Assembly: GCA_002709385.1 (NCBI GenBank)
Contig: PAQS01000026.1
Coordinates: 1 to 37,207 of the forward strand
Length of the DNA stretch: 37,207 nucleotides
Direction: 5' to 3'
DNA from: Waddliaceae bacterium
Lineage (GTDB): Bacteria > Chlamydiota > Chlamydiia > Chlamydiales > GCA-2709385
Part shown: positions 31,980 through 37,207 of the stretch, piece by piece
How the letters are laid out: the number at the start of each line of letters is the position of its first letter
How positions within the stretch are numbered: the stretch's first letter is position 1
Made by a program: the position numbers and the translations under genes
The notes under the pieces: generated by a model
What the model was told of the DNA's origin: nothing
Database searches by the model: none
What the model saw: the letters and a program-made list of their open reading frames with translations, nothing else

Positions 31980-33011
31980 ATGTCTCTACGCGCCCCCGCG
32001 TCTTCACGCGTGAATACTCACGCGCGCTCAGTCGTACCCAAAAAAGAAGAACCTCTTTTAATCGATAACCCCAATCGATTTGTTCTTTTTCCCATCGAGC
32101 ACCAGGATATTTGGGAGCATTATAAAAAAGCTGAAGCCAGTTTTTGGACTGCTGAAGAAATTGACTTAAGCCAAGATCTCAATGACTGGAAGTATAAACT
32201 CAATGATAACGAACGTTACTTCATCAAACATATTTTAGCTTTCTTTGCCGCAAGCGATGGTATTGTGAATGAAAACCTAGCGATCAACTTTCTACAAGAA
32301 GTTCAGTACACAGAAGCAAAATTTTACTATGGTTTTCAAATCGCCATTGAAAATATCCACTCTGAAACCTACTCCCTTCTCATCGATACTTATGTACAAG
32401 ACGCGGAAGAAAAAAACTTTCTTCTCTCTGCTTTAGAAACAATTCCTTGTGTGCAGAAGAAAGCTGAATGGGCTTTAAAATGGATCGAAAAAGGATCTTT
32501 TGCAGAACGGCTTGTAGCCTTCGCTGCTGTGGAAGGAATCTTTTTTTCAGGGGCTTTTTGTAGTCTATTTTGGCTAAAAAAACGAGGGCTCATGCCAGGG
32601 CTTACATTCAGCAATGAGCTTATCTCTCGTGATGAAGGTTCTCATACAGACTTTGCTTGCTTACTCTATCAAAAACACTTAATCCACAAGCTTCCCAAGG
32701 AGAAAGTGCAAGAAATCATTAGCAAAGCAGTGGAAATTGAGAAAGAGTTTATTTGTGAAGCTCTTCCTGTTCGCCTTATTGGTATGAACGCTGATTTGAT
32801 GAGTCGTTACATTGAATTTGTGGCAGATCGACTTTTAGTAGAACTTGGAAACGAGAAAATATACCGAGTAAACAACCCCTTCGATTTTATGGAAATGATT
32901 TCCTTACAAGGGAAGACCAATTTCTTTGAAAAGAGAGTAGGTGAGTACCAGAAAGCTGGGGTACAAAACGGTGCCAACGAGCGTTCATTTGAACTCAATG
33001 CAGAATTTTAA
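31980..33011 (+). CDS. nrdB: Ribonucleoside-diphosphate reductase small subunit (class I, eukaryote-like)
   Basis: Radical-generating R2 subunit. All iron ligands can be assigned: D93, E124, H127, E185, E219, H222. The radical tyrosine is Y131 in [10 protein letters not shown] (E-x2-H-x3-Y spacing as in E. coli E115/H118/Y122), so this is not the Tyr-lacking class Ic type of C. trachomatis. Blocks such as [67 protein letters not shown] and KTNFFEKRV read like animal RRM2. The C-terminus ([10 protein letters not shown]) fits the R1-binding tail. The 5' leader carries a B12 riboswitch and SD TAGGAG. nrdA follows 11 bp later. Confidence 0.96.
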   Translation: MSLRAPASSRVNTHARSVVPKKEEPLLIDNPNRFVLFPIEHQDIWEHYKKAEASFWTAEEIDLSQDLNDWKYKLNDNERYFIKHILAFFAASDGIVNENLAINFLQEVQYTEAKFYYGFQIAIENIHSETYSLLIDTYVQDAEEKNFLLSALETIPCVQKKAEWALKWIEKGSFAERLVAFAAVEGIFFSGAFCSLFWLKKRGLMPGLTFSNELISRDEGSHTDFACLLYQKHLIHKLPKEKVQEIISKAVEIEKEFICEALPVRLIGMNADLMSRYIEFVADRLLVELGNEKIYRVNNPFDFMEMISLQGKTNFFEKRVGEYQKAGVQNGANERSFELNAEF

Positions 33012-33022
33012 GGGGGAGAAGG

Positions 33023-35350
33023 ATGCAAGTACGTAAACGAAGTGGAGAATTAGAACGGGTGCAATTCGACAAAATTACCGCGCGAATTGATGCTCTTTGT
33101 TATGGACTGAGTCCACTTATCGACCCCTCTAAATTGGCGGTGCGTGTCATTGAAGGGATTTATGATGGGATCTCTACTCAAGAATTAGACGAACTGACTG
33201 CAGAAATTGCAGCAAGTATGGCGCTTATTCATCCAGATTATACACACCTTGCTTCACGCATTGCGGTATCAAATCTACATAAAAGTACGAAAGAATGCTT
33301 CTCTGATGTCATGAGAGATCTCTACGAATATGTAGACCCACATACAGGGAAGCAAGCTCCTCTTTTGGCTAAAGATGTTTATCAGATCATTCAAGAGCAT
33401 AAAGACATATTAGATACGAGTCTCCATATGGAACGAGACTTTGCTTATGACTACTTTGGCTTTAAAACTCTTGAGCGTTCTTACCTTCTCAGAATGCATG
33501 GGAAAATTGCAGAGCGTCCTCAGCACATGCTTATGAGAGTATCTATTGGTATTCATAAAAATGATCTTGATGCCGCTTTGAAAACCTATCGCTATATGAG
33601 TGAAGGGTGGTTTACCCATGCCACACCTACATTGTTCAATGCAGGGACTCCAAAGCCACAGATGAGCTCTTGTTTTTTGCTTTGCATGCAAGAAGATAGT
33701 ATCGAAGGGATTTATTCCACATTGAGACAATGCGCTCTTATCTCACAAAGCGCAGGAGGGATTGGCCTAAGTGTGCATAAAATACGTGCAACCAATTCCT
33801 ATATTCGCGGTACAAATGGCAAATCCAATGGAATCATTCCCATGTTACGGGTGTTTAATGATACCGCTCGTTATGTCGATCAAGGGGGAGGAAAGAGAAA
33901 GGGGTCTTTTGCTATTTATTTAGAACCTTGGCATGCCGATATTTTTGATTTTCTTGAATTGCGAAAGAATCATGGAAAAGAAGAATACCGAGCGCGGGAT
34001 TTGTTTTACGGACTTTGGGTGCCTGATCTTTTTATGCAGAGAGTGAAAGCGGATGGCCAATGGACTCTAATGTGTCCCGATGAATGCCCAGGCTTAGCAG
34101 ACTGTTGGGGAAGAGAGTTTGAAGAACTCTATCTCCGCTATGAAAAAGAGGGAAAAGGAAAAAAAACCATTAAAGCCCAGGAGCTTTGGTTTAAAATTTT
34201 AGAGTCCCAAATTGAAACAGGCAATCCCTATATGGTGTATAAGGATGCTGCCAATGCAAAAAGTAATCAGCAGAATTTAGGAACCATCCGTTCTTCAAAT
34301 CTTTGTACGGAGATTATTCAATATACATCACCTGATGAAGTTGCCGTATGTAATTTAGCTTCCGTAGCTCTTCCTAAATTTGTGAAGAATGGAAGCTTTG
34401 ATCATGAAAAGCTCTTTGAAGTGGTCTATCAGATGACGGTGAATTTGAACCGAGTGATTGATGAAAATTATTATCCTGTTCCTGAAGCAAAGAATTCTAA
34501 TTTCAAACATCGCCCCATAGGTTTAGGTGTTCAAGGCTTAGCTGATGCCTTTATCTTGATGCGTTATCCTTATGATAGTTTGGAAGCACGGGAGCTGAAT
34601 AGAGAAATTTTTGAGACCATGTATTTTGCAGCCATGACGGCCTCAAAGGATTTAGCGAAAACAGATGGTCCTTATGAGAGCTATGAAGGCTCACCTAGTT
34701 CTAAAGGCTTTTTTCAATATGATTTATGGGGGAAAAGTCCTGGTAGCAGGTGGGATTGGTCTACTTTGAAGAATGAAGTGAAGCAATATGGACTTCGTAA
34801 CTCCTTGCTTTTGGCTCCTATGCCTACAGCGAGTACTTCACAAATCTTGGGAAATAATGAGTGTATTGAGCCTTACACCAGCAACGTTTACACCCGTAGA
34901 GTATTGTCAGGTGAGTTTATTGTCATCAATCGTTTTCTTCTTCAGGACTTATTGCGTTTAGGTTTGTGGAATGATGATTTGAAAGACAAGCTTCTTTTAG
35001 CCAATGGCTCTGTACAGGAAATAGAGGAAATTCCTGTTTACTTGAAAAAGCTTTACAAAACAGCTTGGGAATTGAGTCAGAAAACCTTGATTGATATGGC
35101 TGCTGATCGCGCTCCTTACGTTTGTCAGAGTCAGTCTTTAAATATTTTCATGGAGCAGACGAGCTATGCCAAATTGAGTTCCATGCATTTTTATGGGTGG
35201 GAGAAAGGTTTGAAAACGGGGATGTATTATTTGCGTACTAAGTCAGCAAATGATGCCATTAAGTTTACGGTAAGTTCCTCTCAGAAAGAAAAAGAAATAG
35301 TGTCTTGTTCTCTTGATCAAGGAGCTGATTGTCTTATGTGTGGTGCTTAA
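33023..35350 (+). CDS. nrdA: Ribonucleoside-diphosphate reductase large subunit (class I, eukaryote-like)
   Basis: Catalytic R1 subunit reducing NDPs to dNDPs. An N-terminal ATP cone (1-~95) is followed by the barrel. Active-site cysteines are C217 and C443, with thiyl C428 in NLCTE and N426/E430 beside it. Y735-Y736 in TGMYYLRT pass the radical. The C-terminus ends CLMCGA, the redox-shuttle cysteine pair in the same form as animal RRM1 (CLMCGS). Long stretches (LERSYLL...[25 protein letters not shown], [20 protein letters not shown], PMPTAST.QILGNNE) are close to eukaryotic RRM1. The length of 775 aa is near the animal 792. GGGGGAGAAGG before the ATG is a strong ribosome-binding site. Confidence 0.96.
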   Translation: MQVRKRSGELERVQFDKITARIDALCYGLSPLIDPSKLAVRVIEGIYDGISTQELDELTAEIAASMALIHPDYTHLASRIAVSNLHKSTKECFSDVMRDLYEYVDPHTGKQAPLLAKDVYQIIQEHKDILDTSLHMERDFAYDYFGFKTLERSYLLRMHGKIAERPQHMLMRVSIGIHKNDLDAALKTYRYMSEGWFTHATPTLFNAGTPKPQMSSCFLLCMQEDSIEGIYSTLRQCALISQSAGGIGLSVHKIRATNSYIRGTNGKSNGIIPMLRVFNDTARYVDQGGGKRKGSFAIYLEPWHADIFDFLELRKNHGKEEYRARDLFYGLWVPDLFMQRVKADGQWTLMCPDECPGLADCWGREFEELYLRYEKEGKGKKTIKAQELWFKILESQIETGNPYMVYKDAANAKSNQQNLGTIRSSNLCTEIIQYTSPDEVAVCNLASVALPKFVKNGSFDHEKLFEVVYQMTVNLNRVIDENYYPVPEAKNSNFKHRPIGLGVQGLADAFILMRYPYDSLEARELNREIFETMYFAAMTASKDLAKTDGPYESYEGSPSSKGFFQYDLWGKSPGSRWDWSTLKNEVKQYGLRNSLLLAPMPTASTSQILGNNECIEPYTSNVYTRRVLSGEFIVINRFLLQDLLRLGLWNDDLKDKLLLANGSVQEIEEIPVYLKKLYKTAWELSQKTLIDMAADRAPYVCQSQSLNIFMEQTSYAKLSSMHFYGWEKGLKTGMYYLRTKSANDAIKFTVSSSQKEKEIVSCSLDQGADCLMCGA

Positions 35351-35364
35351 GTAAGTTTGAGCAT

Positions 35365-35396
35365 AAAAAACGCCAAGTATTTTTCTTGGCGTTTTT
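35365..35396. terminator. Bidirectional rho-independent terminator after nrdA
   Basis: AAAAAACGCCAAG / CTTGGCGTTTTT with a 7-nt loop: GC-rich stem flanked by A run and T run, so it works for nrdA (plus) and the convergent PP2C-like gene (minus). Confidence 0.92.
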
Positions 35397-35404
35397 GAGT
35401 GTCT

Positions 35405-37207
35405 TTACTTTGGAGGTACAACAGCTTTAGAAAGTGTGAACCCGCAGTCGTCGGGTTTTCCTGGCGGGGGAATAGGTATTTGAAAACTATGAGGTAGAGG
35501 ATTTAAAGCTTGTACATTTTTAAGTTCACTAAGAAAAGTTTCTGCACTATCTTTTACTTTACTTTTAGAGTTAAGACCATCTAAATGATTAGTTAAAAAT
35601 TTTTTTAAAATATCTAATTGATTTGTTCCCATCTCTTTTAAGGTTTTTCTGATAGTTTCATCCTTAGGAAAAGAGCTTTCAGATATGGAATGTCCCCCTA
35701 ATCCACTTATAGCACCAACAACATTGATTTGAAAATCATTAATTTTGTCAGGAGTTTTGTCTAATAAATCATTATTATTTTTCATAAAAGAAACAATTCT
35801 ACCATATGATTCTCTTATATCAGTAATTATTTGATAAACTTCTCTATCTCCAATAGTTTGAGTTAAGTTTGATTCAAATTGATCAGATACAACCTCTATA
35901 CTTCCTGGTTTATTAGACCATTTTTCTATAGTTAGTTCTTGTACTGATTTTGTAATAATATTTAATACATCTGACTCTTCTTTGTTTTCCGATTTATTCC
36001 AAGAACTATTAAATTGTTGTCTCCTGCTCACAGAAGAAGCATCTTTATTTTCGACTAATTTACAACGACTTTCAATTTTTTTACCTTTATTTGAGTTCAT
36101 AAATGCATTGATAGCTTCTTCTATAGAATGTTCTGATGATTGTTCTGGAAGACGCTTATTTTCAGCTAAAAACTTTATTGCATCGTTAAGATCCATGTTT
36201 TGACGCATAGGGTGCGCATTATCATTTGGACCATCAGATACGATAAGTACTAATTCATCTTCTTCAACTTCCTTACAAAATACTTGAAAGCCTACTTTAG
36301 CATCTGTTTCTAATGTTTCCGCTTTTCCTAATTGTAAGTTAGCAGCACTTGTTGTTAAATCATCGTATTCGATTGTACTAAGAGCTGTAGCAGAGTAACC
36401 TTCTTCATCATTTAATTTAGGTTTTAATTTGTAAATAGCAGTATCACCAGCAGTCGCTCCAAAAGTGATATTTTTCTTTCCTTCAGAAGTATCTACAGTC
36501 ATAGATAATGTGAAACCAAGAGTACAGACAGCATAATCTTTAGGGCTTTCTGCTATTATAGCATGTACTCGTGCCATGGCATTAGCTGTTATTTCTTCGA
36601 GATCTTGCGTTCCGGTAATTGTTCCTTTTGAACTCAATCCCTCTTCTATAGTTTGGGCAAAAATAGTTGCAGTTAATTTTGCGCCATCGCCAGACGCTTG
36701 AGAGTGTCCTGCTGCATCAGCAAGTACTTGAAGAGTCATATTAGTAAATTCTTTTGTTAAGGCGTAGTCGCCAGTAGATACATCTCCTGCTCTTGTACCA
36801 ACATCACAAGAGGTTCGAACTACAGCAACGGAGTTTCCACTTTCAGAAACCGTTTTTGCCTTTGCCATAGGTTCACGAGCTTTTTTGGCGTTTTCTTCGC
36901 CATCGAAAGCGGTGTTTTCTTCTTTTGAAGAACTATCTAAAGTGAAACTAAATTCCTGCTTTTTACCGGGAATCTTAATATGATCGCTACAAACAGAAAG
37001 GAATTTTCGAAAATTCAATTCTTGTAAAATTTCTTGTTTTTCTTTTAGTTCGGGTGAATAGGCTCCCTTTAAAGCTTTTTTTTCCATTTCATTGATTGTC
37101 TTTTTTATGATGAGTACAAGCTCTGGAGAATGCTGCTGTGATTCAGAGTAAATGTTTATTATTTCATTTATGGTATTTGTGAAAAGATTCTCTCTTTCTT
37201 CTTTAGC
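35405..37207 (-). CDS. PP2C-like phosphatase-domain protein, partial at the 5' end
   Basis: The frame stays open to the right edge, so the first in-frame ATG inside the window (37087) need not be the true start; at least 600 codons are visible. Counting from that ATG, TSCDVGTRAGDVSTGDYAL (92-110) and VLADAAGHSQASGDGA (121-136) resemble the first metal-binding motifs of PPM/PP2C phosphatases. GATAGDTAIYKLKP (210-223) matches the GDSRxYL motif and LVLIVSDGPND (279-289) the SDGLWD motif. The canonical DGxGG is altered to DAAGH, so activity is uncertain. The C-terminal 240 residues are helical, Asn/Ser/Lys-rich and unrecognised, ending in a Pro-rich tail. There is no membrane segment. A signalling enzyme or secreted effector is plausible. 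Confidence 0.7.
   Translation of the reverse strand, partial: AKEERENLFTNTINEIINIYSESQQHSPELVLIIKKTINEMEKKALKGAYSPELKEKQEILQELNFRKFLSVCSDHIKIPGKKQEFSFTLDSSSKEENTAFDGEENAKKAREPMAKAKTVSESGNSVAVVRTSCDVGTRAGDVSTGDYALTKEFTNMTLQVLADAAGHSQASGDGAKLTATIFAQTIEEGLSSKGTITGTQDLEEITANAMARVHAIIAESPKDYAVCTLGFTLSMTVDTSEGKKNITFGATAGDTAIYKLKPKLNDEEGYSATALSTIEYDDLTTSAANLQLGKAETLETDAKVGFQVFCKEVEEDELVLIVSDGPNDNAHPMRQNMDLNDAIKFLAENKRLPEQSSEHSIEEAINAFMNSNKGKKIESRCKLVENKDASSVSRRQQFNSSWNKSENKEESDVLNIITKSVQELTIEKWSNKPGSIEVVSDQFESNLTQTIGDREVYQIITDIRESYGRIVSFMKNNNDLLDKTPDKINDFQINVVGAISGLGGHSISESSFPKDETIRKTLKEMGTNQLDILKKFLTNHLDGLNSKSKVKDSAETFLSELKNVQALNPLPHSFQIPIPPPGKPDDCGFTLSKAVVPPK

Noticed and set aside
31980-33011. 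Class Ic (Mn/Fe, Tyr-lacking) NrdB as in C. trachomatis
   Set aside because: The E-x2-H-x3-Y spacing shows a tyrosine (Y131) at the radical position.

Overview
The window is bacterial, about 40% GC by eye, and looks like a chromosomal segment of an environmental (Parachlamydia/Simkania/Waddlia-type) member of the Chlamydiota. Three things point there. The dnaX-ybaB and ptsH-ptsI blocks lie side by side, as I recall for Chlamydia (CT334-CT337). hprK-ptsH-ptsI occurs with no sugar-specific PTS permease in view. Several long, AT-rich orphan genes of effector-like or inclusion-protein-like character sit between housekeeping genes. The genus cannot be fixed without a database search.

Layout, left to right. 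1-244: short CTCAGTG-type direct repeats and possible insertion-sequence debris. 245-5281 (minus): three unrecognised proteins, the largest 1234 aa with a newly seen ~100-residue helical repeat. 5505-8547 (plus): hprK-ptsH-ptsI, overlapping or closely spaced. 8611-9384 (minus): a soluble M48-like zinc protease with a G10 tract upstream. 9626-12569 (minus): galE, dnaX, ybaB; dnaX carries an A11 run where slippage in either direction would make a short gamma-like form. 12792-16965 (plus): 7TM-HD c-di-AMP phosphodiesterase homologue, SDR, DEAD-box helicase. 17034-21066 (minus): two orphans, a phosphohexomutase, a YkgJ-type metal-cluster protein and a 41-residue membrane microprotein. 21188-22850 (plus): zinc-ribbon protein and a sodium symporter of the SNF family. 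23163-25454 (plus): three tandem paralogues of an unknown hydrophobic family. 25507-29065 (minus): hydrolase-murF-ddl peptidoglycan operon. 29192-31435 (plus): quinone oxidoreductase, a lipoprotein and a small acidic protein. 31689-35350 (plus): cobalamin riboswitch followed by nrdB-nrdA. 35405-37207 (minus): a PP2C-like protein whose N-terminus lies beyond the right edge.

Functional links. HprK, HPr and enzyme I form a complete phospho-relay that here is probably regulatory. MurF (with an added membrane domain) and Ddl make and attach D-Ala-D-Ala. The ribonucleotide reductase is strikingly eukaryote-like in sequence, keeps the radical tyrosine that Chlamydia trachomatis NrdB lacks, and sits behind a vitamin B12 riboswitch whose L5-L13 kissing loop can be read directly. 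That implies a B12-dependent alternative reductase elsewhere in the genome. I saw no tRNA, rRNA, CRISPR array or intact transposase.
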